DNA of 64,000 nucleotides from Absidia repens (taxonomy: Eukaryota; Mucoromycota; Mucoromycetes; Mucorales; Cunninghamellaceae). Position numbers and translations under genes: made by a program. Positions 11,846 to 21,957 of this stretch are shown one piece after another; within the stretch, counting starts at the first letter, position 1; each line of letters opens with the position of its first letter. The stretch spans positions 186,001 through 250,000 of the forward strand of contig MCGE01000012.1 of assembly GCA_002105175.1 (NCBI GenBank). The letters run 5' to 3'. The notes beneath the pieces were generated by a model that was given only the letters and a program-made list of their open reading frames with translations, did not search any database and was not told the origin of the DNA.

Positions 11846-11934
11846 ATACATACTTGTAGATAATTTTGAAGTTCCGTCTGTAATTTTTTTTCTTTTCCTT
11901 TTTATTTTTTCTTTTTATTTTTTTTTTTGCCTTT

Positions 11935-12639
11935 ATGCACCATCAAACTCACAGTGATATACAACAGGGACTGGACTTTGAATTCAAGAAGCATGATGCT
12001 AGATTTGAAATGAGGGCTTTTCGTATGTTGTGTATTAACGAAGAATGGAAAAAAGGATAGGGCACGTACTAACCACCAATATATATTCCACTTACTCATG
12101 ATACTTAGGCAGTGATACGGAGAAGGTGTTTAAGGATCTAGATGAAATACGACGAAAACAAATTGAACTGGCCTCTGATCATATTACTTTGGAAACGCTC
12201 GGGGATATCACGCAAGTAACAATCACAAAATAAGTGATCCATGTACAAGTGCTTGTGGACTGGGGTTGGAATGGGGATTCCCAGTTAATGACATGGTTTT
12301 TTTTTAATAGTCAAACTCATCAGGCTATGGATGGTAGTACCTTCAACGAATGTCAGCTAAATGTCACCAACTTCAACAAAAAGGGCAAGGCGCTGAAAAA
12401 GCTGATTGGAAAGGTAAGACGCTGTGTTTAGTTATTGTTGACGATGTACTGCGTATCTATATGGTAGTTACTGAGTTTCTTTTAATATTGATTTTTATAG
12501 CTGGATGATCTTGACGACTCAGTGTAAGTTCAGAGAAAAAATACACTGTTGTTTGATGGACCAGATAATCTTCTTTTACTAACGTTCTATTGCTCCCTAT
12601 TAAAATTGTTGTAGAAACCAATTCCTCGAAGAATACTGA
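11935..12639 (+). CDS. Small coiled-coil protein, unknown function
   Basis: I do not recognise this family. Exons 11935-12022, 12109-12215, 12324-12413, 12501-12523 and 12615-12639 keep one open frame and give 110 aa. The start follows a pyrimidine-rich leader. The protein is charged and helical (DTEKVFKDLDEIRRKQIELA; then KKGKALKKLIGKLDDLDDS; end NQFLEEY), fitting a coiled-coil adaptor such as BLOC-1/BORC-type subunits. Its K-L-D-D-L stretch only loosely recalls the KxDL motif, so that is a guess. The exon 3 acceptor is the CAG at 12321-12323; the earlier TAG at 12308-12310 would hit a stop. The five-exon structure with phase-consistent junctions argues for a real gene. Confidence 0.6.
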
Positions 12640-12863
12640 TCCAGTTGGTCGAGGAGGCCCACTCAACAACGCTTGACCGCGTTTGACCATGTGTGGATGA
12701 CTTGCCACCTACCATATATTTGACATCTAGTTGTATCTCTTCATCTTTCTAGTCAGTAGTCCTTAGTTTATTATCATCTCATTATTCTCCATATACCCGA
12801 TCTTTACTCTAGCTATTATATCTTCAATATACTACTTACATACATTCTTACTACTTATATACT

Positions 12864-12869
12864 AATAAA
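12864..12869 (+). terminator. Poly(A) signal of the small coiled-coil gene
   Basis: AATAAAACAC about 225 nt after the stop. Confidence 0.4.
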
Positions 12870-13428
12870 ACACTTAACTTCAATTTGAAATACATTTGAT
12901 GTATAATATGTTTAATTGCTTGTGAATAGATTAATGTCAACTGCCAACGTGGGAATGAATATGATTTACAATCGGTATATATCACGCTTGTGTACAATGA
13001 GCAGGCATGGAAGATTGATAGTGATATAAAACGTAGGACTGTGCATCGACGTTCAAAAAAGAAAAACATATGAAAAAGAATGTTATACGGGTAGACTAAA
13101 TGTCTTCTCATGCGCCTCAATCATCATATTTTTATGTGTACTACACTGTCGTTCTTTTATTCGTCTATTATGATCAGTTTCTAAAATCATGCAAGCAACA
13201 CGACTCATACTTCATATTTAAAATCCCAGTGTAGTAGAAGGAGGACTGAGCACGACGATTGATCTATGTCATATCATAGACTATAAAAATTTGCAGCTTT
13301 GCGTGATATGTAATAAAAGTGATTGTTTTTGGAAAAAACCAAAAGTGCAAATATTGGCACGTATTTGTATACAGAAATATCAGATATATGTAAATGATGT
13401 AATAAGAAGGAATTATAAAAGGCAGTAT
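12870..13428. other. Convergent intergenic stretch
   Basis: This lies between the 3' ends of the coiled-coil gene and the TAF14-like gene. I see no gene in it. Confidence 0.4.
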
Positions 13429-13434
13429 TTTATT
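13429..13434 (-). terminator. Poly(A) signal of the TAF14-like gene
   Basis: Minus-strand TTCAATAAAATACTGCC, the extended form of the signal seen throughout this window. Confidence 0.55.
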
Positions 13435-13496
13435 GAAGTAATAAATGACCCAAATGAAAAGTACTAATTATTTCTAATAATATTGCTATACTATGT

Positions 13497-14842
13497 TCAG
13501 TCTTCGTCCGTTTCATTCCCATGTATTTTTTCTGTAAATTTCCATATATGCGTCAAAAGTGGCACACCCAATGAATACAAATCTATCGTCAGTTGATCTG
13601 AAAAAAATAAAAAAAAATAGAAGGATGAGTGAAAACTCACATAAAGTATAAGTATGCCTTGATCGCTTTTTTATACTACCATTTCTTTGATCCACAGTCA
13701 TTGAAAGTGTTTGGTGTTTTTGAACGATATCATATACCTTGTCAGCTTGGGTGTCAGATAATAGAGATAGTCGTCTCGCCAGTTCCACCATATTGAATTG
13801 TTCCGGTATACCCCAAGCTCGACAAGTTGCACCATCATGATGTCGATAATGTATCGGGTTCAAATTTTCAATGTCGTTTGTTGTCAATACCTTGTCTTCC
13901 ACATTATCGTCATCCTCATCCCTATCCAAATACTGTCGATGTCGGCGACCACTATACTGATTCTCCTCAATATCCACTATTCCATTCATGTTATGTAATT
14001 CTGATAATGGCGATATTTGGTCGAAGTCCTGCTGTGGTGTTAAACGATCACTGGTTGGTGACAATGCCGGTGGCGCTGGTGATAACGGAGATGAAAATGT
14101 TGCTGGTAATGAGAGGTCATCGTCGCTATAATTGCGGTGGTGATTATTATTGCCATGGTAACTTTGTAAAGTTGGTAGCTTCTTTTTTGCGTTTCGGTGA
14201 GATGATTCCTTTGCAATGTTCTTGAGAGATTCCAAATATGACGCCACTTCCGCTGAGACATCACTAAACGTCTAAATTTCATAATATATATATAAAAGAG
14301 TAAATTAAGTGGATGCATCGTAAATGATCAAATAAAGTTTTCTGGCTACTTACGACAGCATGCGTTTTCGAGTATTTAGGTTCCCTGAAGTTGAGATCAA
14401 ATACAATGATTTCTCTTGGTGCAAAATCATCGGCAAAGTGCAATATAATTCTTAGATCAAATTCCCCCCAGCCTTCTTCCTTGAGTAGATAAGGTTCATC
14501 CTTGACCTCTAGTATGAAATACCAGACGCAGAATCAGTATAAAAGTCGTATGGTTCAAAATGCATGTCGAGAAAGGGCAGACTGGAGGAAGGTTCTTACC
14601 TCGTCGTGGGTTAAAAAAAGTGGGATGTAAAATATATTCGACATGATCCAGCATGGCTTGTAATTTTCCAGGTACTTCCTTCCCGTCGTCAACCGCCACT
14701 AAACTCACTTTCCAACTGCGTAAGGTGTTGCCATCAGCGTCTTGTTGAGAGGTCCATGAGCTCTGGCAGGATATTTTTACTTGTTGATAAAAATTATTTC
14801 CCTATAAAACCATACATGTTAAAGGATAAAGATGAATAATAT

Positions 14843-14875
<33 letters not shown>

Positions 14876-14902
14876 TCGCGATATATATCAGTTACTCACC
14901 AT
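13497..14902 (-). CDS. TAF14: YEATS-domain protein, TAF14/ANC1-like, with C-terminal ET domain
   Basis: Exons (minus strand): 14902-14900, 14801-14600, 14508-14354, 14271-13680, 13597-13497; about 350 aa. The YEATS domain spans about residues 2-120: SWKVSLVAVDD, HVEYILHPTFFNPRR, EEGWGEFDLRIILHF. This domain binds acylated lysine on histone H3. A long Ser/Asn/Asp-rich linker follows, then an ET-like domain (about 280-340) with MVELARRLSLLSDTQADKV and IDLYSLG..LLTHIWKF, as in yeast Taf14. Taf14 belongs to TFIID, TFIIF, SWI/SNF, INO80 and NuA3. The first exon is just ATG; nothing else supplies a start. The exon 4 donor (GTAGTA at 13679) is chosen because it joins the ET halves. A GTGAGT further on would insert about 14 residues in the same frame, and reading straight on loses the ET end. 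Confidence 0.85.
14842..14873. repeat. Poly(T) run in TAF14-like intron 1
   Basis: About 32 T on the plus strand (poly(A) in gene sense), inside the intron after the ATG-only exon. Confidence 0.9.
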
Positions 14903-15234
14903 GTCAGATCGAATAAGGAGTTAGGTATGTGTAGTATTGAGTATATTGAGAAGGTGTATAGTACGCTTAGGGAGTATCAGTAAAGATATGTAGGTGTCAA
15001 TGTTTTGACTACTTCAGGCCAAAAAGTAAAATATATAACAAGATATGTCGGGACTGATAAAAGAGAGCAAATACAGTATAAAGGACAAAAAAAATGAATC
15101 AAAAAAAGAAAAAGAAATCATCGTCGCCTGGGGTTGAATTTTTTATTTTTTTGTGGTTTCCAAATCTGACGAGCGCCCCACAGATTTTACAGCCGCTCTC
15201 TCTTTCTCTCTCACTCTTTGTATATCTTACTTAC
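14903..15234. promoter_or_regulatory. Bidirectional promoter of TAF14-like and CSN1 genes
   Basis: Only 332 nt separate the two divergent start codons, so the promoters must share or abut. The CSN1 side has a pyrimidine-rich leader (CTCTCTCTTTCTCTCTC). No single motif was identified. Confidence 0.6.
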
Positions 15235-16874
15235 ATGACCACATTAATCAACTTTGACTTTGAGTCCTATATAAGCTCATACAAAGGTATTATTAAACCA
15301 AATTTAGAAACTAGTTTTACTTGACAACAGCTCATTGTTTTATCTATAGGTCATACACGTTTTCAACGTGCGTTGTTTATAGCAACACATTGTCCCAGCT
15401 TGGAACTCGAAGCTTATCACTTTGCCGTCAACGAAATCAAGAATGCTACCGATAATATTGAATTATACGAATCATCTATCAAGAAAATGAACCTAGCTCT
15501 GACTCAACAAGCGAAGCCTACTATGGAAACTGATACGGAATGGGTAGAAACGACTTCAAAGAAAAACAAACGCAATTTGGAACAGCTTGAACTGGAGCTC
15601 AAAAGTTACAAAAACAACATGGTCAAGGAAAGCATCCGGGTAAGTTGAATATATCACATATATCAACAAGTGCTTGTAAAGTGCGATACGATGGTGTACA
15701 ATTATTAAGTTCTATATTCTCATTATTCTTAAATAGGTGGCTCAAATGAAACTAGGCGATCATTATTACAGTGTAGGCAATGCGAGCGAAGCGATAAAAT
15801 GCTATTCAAGGGCAAGGGAATACTGCACCACTAGTAAAAGCATTATGGACATGTGCTTCAGTATGATCAGGGTAAGAAAAATAACAAATGATGACGAGTA
15901 ACGAACAATATACTAACTACTATTGCTGACAACGCGACGGTAGGTCCATTTAGAAGAAAATCATCATGCGCACGCACATAATTATGTCTTACGAGCAGAA
16001 TCTACACCTCAAATACCCGACAAAATCAATACATTGTCAAGATTGAACTGTTACCAAGCTATCTCTGCATTATTCATGAATGATCCAAACCGATATCAAG
16101 CGATAGCTCACTGTTTGACCCAAAATGTGGCATTGGAATCAAGCAATATTATCAACGATATCATGTCCCCAAGTGACGTTGCAATTTATGGAGGACTGTG
16201 CGCTTTGGCTTCTTTTGATCGACCTCAGTTACAAGATCTCATCAACAGCAATGTGGCGTTTCGTGGTTATCTGGAACTGGTACCTCATGTACGTGAAATT
16301 ATGGAACACTTTCAAACCTCAAAATACGCTCCCTGCTTTGCTTTGATGGAAAGATATCTTGTAAGTAACCACCTCATATTGAATACTTTGTTGTTGAATG
16401 TAAGGTTAGTAACTGAACTTGTGTCTTTTTTTTTTCTTTACTTTTTGTATAAAGGATGACTGGAAACTGGATCTTTACTTAAATACACATATCGACACCA
16501 TTTTCCAATGTATTCGGGAAAGGGCGATGGTGCAATATTGTATTCCATACTCTATCATTGATATGCATAGGATGGCTTTTGCATTCAACACTACTACTGA
16601 AAAATTGGAATCTGAGCTTGTACAACTTATTGGACATAAAGGACGTATTTCAGCACGTATAGATAGCCATGAAAAGGTAATGTTTAAAAAGGATATCAAT
16701 AGTTACAGATATTGACTTCAGATTTATTTTTATTAGCTTTTGTACTCCAAAAAACAAGATCAACGAAAACGAGCATTTGACCAATCAGTTGCCCTTGGCA
16801 CCGAATATGAAAAGACGGCAAAGGCTCTTATGCTACGAATGAATCTGGTCAAAGCTGATATGGTGGTGCGGTGA
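15235..16874 (+). CDS. CSN1: COP9 signalosome subunit 1 (PCI domain)
   Basis: Exons: 15235-15286, 15350-15639, 15737-15871, 15944-16360, 16455-16676, 16737-16874; 417 aa. The order of helical repeats and the PCI domain matches CSN1/GPS1, the paralogue of proteasome Rpn7. Visible blocks are KESIRVAQMKLGDHYYSVGN (TPR-like), SPSDVAIYGGLCALASFDR and MERYLDDWKLDLYL. The C-terminal PCI part is RAMVQYCIPYSIIDMHRMA followed by a winged-helix ending GRISARIDSHEKLLYSKK. CSN removes Nedd8 from cullin-RING ligases, and elongin C, a cullin adaptor, is also in this window. Rpn7 is the alternative; the SPSDVAIYGGLCALA block favours CSN1. Confidence 0.93.
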
Positions 16875-16918
16875 TTAGTTAATTGATATATTTTTGGTTT
16901 TTATTATTATGTATACTC

Positions 16919-16924
16919 AATAAA
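16919..16924 (+). terminator. Poly(A) signal of CSN1
   Basis: TCAATAAAAAAG 45 nt after the stop, only about 170 nt before the next start codon. Confidence 0.5.
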
Positions 16925-17094
16925 AAAGTCCATGTGCTGCACATATCTTTGAAAATGCCGGTGATCATTTGAGCTCCGCTTCTGACTTGTTTTTCCTTTT
17001 TACATTTTTTTTATCTCAACTTTTTTATTTTCCCCTTCTTCACTCTTGTCTTCTATGTCTTTTGTGTATATTATATCTACCCTTACTTCAAATA

Positions 17095-17293
17095 ATGAAC
17101 TCAGAAGCTCCAGTCAATACAGTAAGGACAATACGAATGGCTTTTTCAAATTTGTTAATATGAACTCACCTTTAACTTTTTTTATTCCAATAGGGACACA
17201 CCTATGCTAATGCTGCCGAAGAATATGAAGACAAAGAACAGTGGTCAAAAGCTATTGAGGCCCATCAGAATGCTGCAGGTAATATATATATAC

Positions 17294-17352
<59 letters not shown>

Positions 17353-19129
17353 CATACATAGTTATGTAAGTTTGCTTATCATTTGTTCAAACGTATGATT
17401 TAGAGCAATTTCGAAAAGCCTTGGAATATACTCAAGATGCTGAAGTACGTTATTAGTTGCTACCAAGCCTTCTATTCTATATTTCATATACTAACATCCT
17501 TTTTTTAAATTTCATTTAATAGACTGTAAAATCTCTACGACTATTGATGGCCAATCATACGAGAAGGATAAAGGACTTGGAACGAAAGGTGGCCAAGGCC
17601 AGATCGGAACAACAACAGCAGCAGCAGCTACAAGACCAAAGAGAAGGACAGAAGCAGCAAAATCAACAAACAGAATCACCAACTGGCACCGTCTACAATC
17701 AACAATTGATGTCTGGTGGTTTAAACAGTCCGAATACCCTGGGAAATGACAATATCAATATGCATGGACTTTTAAACGCATTACCTGGAATGACATCTCC
17801 GACTAGTGGCAGTACCTCTTTCCGAGGAAGGATAGATAAGAACAAAGTCAATGAATTATCACATCATGGAACTATTGGTGAATCGTATGCTTTATTATCA
17901 ACTGACAATGTATGTAATGGGAAAAAAAAAAAAAAAACTATTGACTGTTTTACTAATGATAGATCCACTTTTTTTAATGGTATGGGCTAGTATGATGACG
18001 ATGATGATGCTTCTGATCCATTCAACAAATTTTTGCAGGTAGTTGAAACCTTGGTAGATCAATTATCAAACCCTGTAGCCTTTGCATCAGCACCTTTAAA
18101 TGAAGGTGATGTCCCAACTCCTTATCACCAAAGGTTACTCTCTACTGATGAACCTGAAAATCCTCCTCGTGATATTGGCAATGACAACACAATGGATGTT
18201 TCAACAATGATGGAATCTTTTTTTTTCGTACCAGACAATCAAGACGAATCTATACCTGCAACTGGCTCCAATACCACTGCCTCTTCATCAAGCCCGTTCT
18301 ATGGTCAAGACAGAGAAACACTGCAAGCGGAAAACGAACAACTAAGGCGTCGTGTTGAACAACTATCCCGTCGACTTCAGTCATTGGAAAAGGTGATGAT
18401 AAAGAAAAAAATAAAAAAAAAAGCGAAGAAAAAAAATCCAACTTGGTGCTCATACATCGATTTATTTTAAAACTCATAGACAGCCGAAGAAAGCAACATG
18501 CTCAAAAGCAGTATATTACAATTTCGTAACGATGTCCAACGACAAGCCAAAAGAATTATGCAAACTCATGAATCGGTATCAATGCGGTCTTCTTCTGTGG
18601 CCCTACTTGGAAGCAGTGGAATCAATGCCGGTGCCACCCACAATAGTTATCCAAGACATCCAGGAATGAATCAAACTACAAATGGAAGTAGCACGGCGGA
18701 ATTAGGTAAAAATGCTGGATTTGAAAAGAATAATATGTGTCTTAATCTCTCGTTATTTTCATAGTGACTCGGCTGAAGGATACAGAAGATGAAAACAAAC
18801 GGCTCAAAGACCAAATAGATAAGCAACAACTTTTGATGAACAAATACCGCGAAAGATGGGAAAAGCTCAAAGAAAGTGCCAAAAAGCGACGTGCACAAAC
18901 CCCAGATGTACCTAGTAGCAACAACAACAACAGCAACAACAACAATAACAACAACAACATCAATCCCAACAACGGCACAATGTCAGATTATCAACGTTCA
19001 TATTCCTCTCGACCGCCAGCACTACTACGTTCGTTGGCACAACAATCTGCATCTCCACACCATCCGCCCTTTGCATCCTCTTCATTAGCAAAATCTAGTA
19101 GAATAGCATCCGAAGACAGGAATTTGTGA
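17095..19129 (+). CDS. ATG38: Atg38/NRBF2-like MIT-domain protein
   Basis: Exons: 17095-17121, 17194-17278, 17404-17444, 17523-17909, 17991-18392, 18480-18705, 18765-19129; 510 aa. The N-terminus is an MIT domain (HTYANAAEEYEDKEQWSKAI, EAHQNAAEQFRKALEYTQDA) followed by a basic helix. A Gln/Asn-rich linker comes next. Then come coiled coils (RETLQAENEQLRRRVEQLSR; VTRLKDTEDENKRLKDQIDK) and a conserved-looking YRERWEKLKESAKKRR. This layout fits Atg38/NRBF2, the dimeric helper of autophagy PI3-kinase complex I; the assignment rests on layout and weak similarity. A Ser/Pro tail with an 11-12 Asn/Ser tract ends the protein. Intron 2 carries a (TG)25 microsatellite at 17299-17348. Confidence 0.75.
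17299..17348 (+). repeat. (TG)25 microsatellite
   Basis: Uninterrupted TG dinucleotides inside intron 2 of the Atg38-like gene. Confidence 0.97.
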
Positions 19130-19291
19130 TCCCTCTCCATTTTTTTTCACTTTTTAATCTTATACCTAGATATAGCTATGTAAATTTTTCTCCCTTATTT
19201 CCCCTTCCATAGTCGTAGCTGTCTCTTACTTATTGTATTCTTTTGTTATGGTATCTCTCCTAGTTTAGTATAGATATTATTATGGTATCTC

Positions 19292-19297
19292 AATAAA
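19292..19297 (+). terminator. Poly(A) signal of the Atg38-like gene
   Basis: TCAATAAAATCATTTTA about 160 nt after the stop. Confidence 0.55.
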
Positions 19298-20069
19298 ATC
19301 ATTTTACATATTGAACATGACGTGCTTGAAAAAAAAAAAAGTCTTGTGTTGTTTTACATATCGTTTAGTTTGTACATATTTCCCGAATTACAACATTTGC
19401 ATTATATCGTGGAGTTCAACAAGAAAACAAATAAAACTTCCAATTTCACAACTGTAAAAAATTGATTTACTGGGTATTAGAGGAGATGCTATTGACGTAT
19501 TGTTTCTGGAAAAATGAGGCACCTTCACCATCTTATCGGCACGTCAATGAGGCTCAATTGACTTCAGTTTGGGGCCATATTATGACTATGATTATGATTA
19601 TTTTATCATATTTCAACATAAAAAATAAAGACAAATAGTAGGCCGGATATATACAATATGTCAAGTCAAAGTAAAGATTATGCTATCTGCACGACTTACG
19701 AAGCTTGATATGAATCGCAGGGGCAGGAAACGGGCAAGGGAGAGATATTTGAACTCACCTAGAACTCTAAACCAATTTCCAGGTATAGGTTCAGTACTCA
19801 TAGAAAAGCTAGGAAATAGTAGAGAATGCTCCAGAACGACGGCTACACAGAGCACAATATGACTTGGAATTATTTATATATTTGTTAGAATAGAAATTTG
19901 ACTATCTTCGATAATAAATGATCTAAGACAGCTTTTTTTTTACTAGTCCCTGAGACGTTAGGTTGAAACGTAGTTATAGTGAGCGAAATAGAGAGCAAAT
20001 ATTTAGCAATACATTCATAAAACAGCTTAGAATAGCGACATTATTTGGTATACGATGGATCATAGGATG
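19298..20069. other. Intergenic stretch
   Basis: No gene was recognised. A 60-codon ORF at 19680-19862 has no recognisable motif and is probably chance. Confidence 0.4.
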
Positions 20070-21545
20070 ATTAATAAAAAGACACACTTTATTGATGCAT
20101 ATTGGTAGATACTAAGTCTAATGACGGGGAGAGTGTCATACAACAAGGAATTTAGTGGAAGGATCTATTGAGGAAGCATGAGTGGGTAACGTGAGATGTG
20201 GAGAATGGTAAACCCTACCCTAAAGAAACAATTGTAAAATGAGAGCTGGTATCTTGTACACGTCATAGTATAGGCTATAGATACAACTGTTAATTGAAAC
20301 ACAACAACGTCAACACTAATCAAACGAGGCAATGGCAATAAAACAGGGATCTACTGCACAAAACATGAAAGAGACTAATGGAATATTTTTCATTGAAGCA
20401 AGAAAAAAAAAGGCATATTTTATTCAAATATAGATACAACTATAGACAAACTAACACTAGACTAAGCTAATGTAAACTCCAAAAAGCCAACTATTGGCAT
20501 CCTCAGATCCTAGATCCAAATTGAAAGGATTTCCCCATGCATGTTATAATCCCTGATCTGAAAACACTTCTGAGCTAATCCTGGCACTAATCTGAGTCCA
20601 CTAAAACCTCAAAGAAGTCGAAATGGTGAAGGAAAAAAAGGAAGGAAGGCCAACAAAATAAAAATAAATAAAAATTGGAATAAATAAATATTCACGTGGG
20701 GGGGATTTGAAATGTTTTTTTTTTGACTCCGGTGAACGCCTATTTTTTGGGGGAATACAAAAAAGGAAGCCCTCCATTTTCTTTGCATCTCTACTTTTTC
20801 AATACCAATCGACACCATGCAACATTATCAGAACGAGAGTTCTCTTTTCATGACAATAATTACCATTATTTAACATTGACGGAATGGTTGTTCTCTTCGT
20901 TTCATACCTTTTGTGGTCAAAATGGATCTGCTCGGCTTGATTTGATTAATTAATCAAATAAAATGATTCGTCCTCGCAGCTGGATAGCTTATCATACCCT
21001 CTTTGATTGTTCTAGCTTATCATTATATCCCACCACACAGTCCACACTCATCCTGACACACCATTAATTTCCTTGGATTTATATTTAAATGTGACACACA
21101 TACGTTTTGTTCTCAAAGGTCTGAACTATCTTGTTTATACATTTCCTTTTTGACGTGACTATATTTTAAAAAACCACCAGCATTCCGGGATCATGCCTAA
21201 ATTTTGACATTATAAGTGAGCCGCACCATAGTATTATCATTATTCAGTTTATTTAGTGTATAGTTGCCATGGTTTATAGCCATCTCTGAATAAAACATGT
21301 CTTGTATTTTTACTTTTACGTTGTCTTTGATACATATAGTTTATCTTGTCGACTGTGGACACCCATATTACCCTGCACAGTATTGTACAGTATGTATATG
21401 TGTATCATAAGCAGAACAAAAAAAAATAAATAAAAATAGGCAACTGCGATAAGCGTATAAAATCATGATGATTGAAGCACACTCAAAAGTACATATTTAA
21501 TTCCCATTCAGGACTTCTTTTTTTATTATTCAAAAGTAAACAACT
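20070..21545 (+). repeat. Dispersed repeat copy 2 (full-length-like)
   Basis: This is the most complete copy. The left arm starts AATAAAAAGACACACTTTAT and includes TTGGTAGATACTAAG and GGAAGCATGAG. The core runs 20391-20715 and includes CCCCATGCATGTTATAATCC, then an A-rich tract. The centre is CACGTG at 20693-20698 followed by GGGGGGGATTTGAA. The right arm holds the ACACCATGCAACATTATC block, then TGAATAAAACATGTCTTG near 21289 and a GATGATTGAAGCAC block near 21471. It lies between the convergent Atg38-like and TRM11 genes. No shared ORF was found. Confidence 0.75.
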
Positions 21546-21872
21546 TTTCATGATACGTTATTGGATATTTTAACGTAAAGTTAGGACCCTCCCCCTGTAT
21601 TTTCCGTAAGACTTACTTCGTTTTACGTTCCGTCTGAACTACACCACATGTTTTGTGTAAACGCATCTCATATGATGTCATCGACCAATCCATTCTCAAA
21701 ATTGGTCCATACTAAATATTTTCTTGAATCCACTTTCACGGTTAATGCCATCTGTACCACTTTTCGCATGATCACGCAATGACACAATGGGACCTGAAAA
21801 TAGATAAAAAAAAAGAGATAGAAATAGAGACGCCTCTGAATATCCAGTAATACATGCAAAATACAATTTGTT

Positions 21873-21878
21873 TTTATT
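21873..21878 (-). terminator. Poly(A) signal of TRM11
   Basis: Minus-strand AATAAAAACAAATTG, 80 nt after the stop. Confidence 0.45.
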
Positions 21879-21957
21879 AAGAAAATTAAGATAAAATCTA
21901 CACTATGTCTATATTGTATCTAAACCAACATTTAATTATATCTAAGCTATATATATG

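Noticed and set aside
19680..19862. 60-codon ORF with basic N-terminus (MLSARLTKLDMNRRGRKRAR)
   Set aside because: No conserved motif, no splice continuation, and an opposite-strand ORF covers the same place.
20693..20715. tRNA-derived SINE: reading the repeat on the other strand gives TTTCAAATCCCGCCCACGTG, close to a Pol III B box (GGTTCAAATCC)
   Set aside because: No A box at the expected 30-60 nt, no tRNA-like 5' region, and AATAAA signals at both arms favour Pol II-type transcripts. Kept only as a minor alternative.
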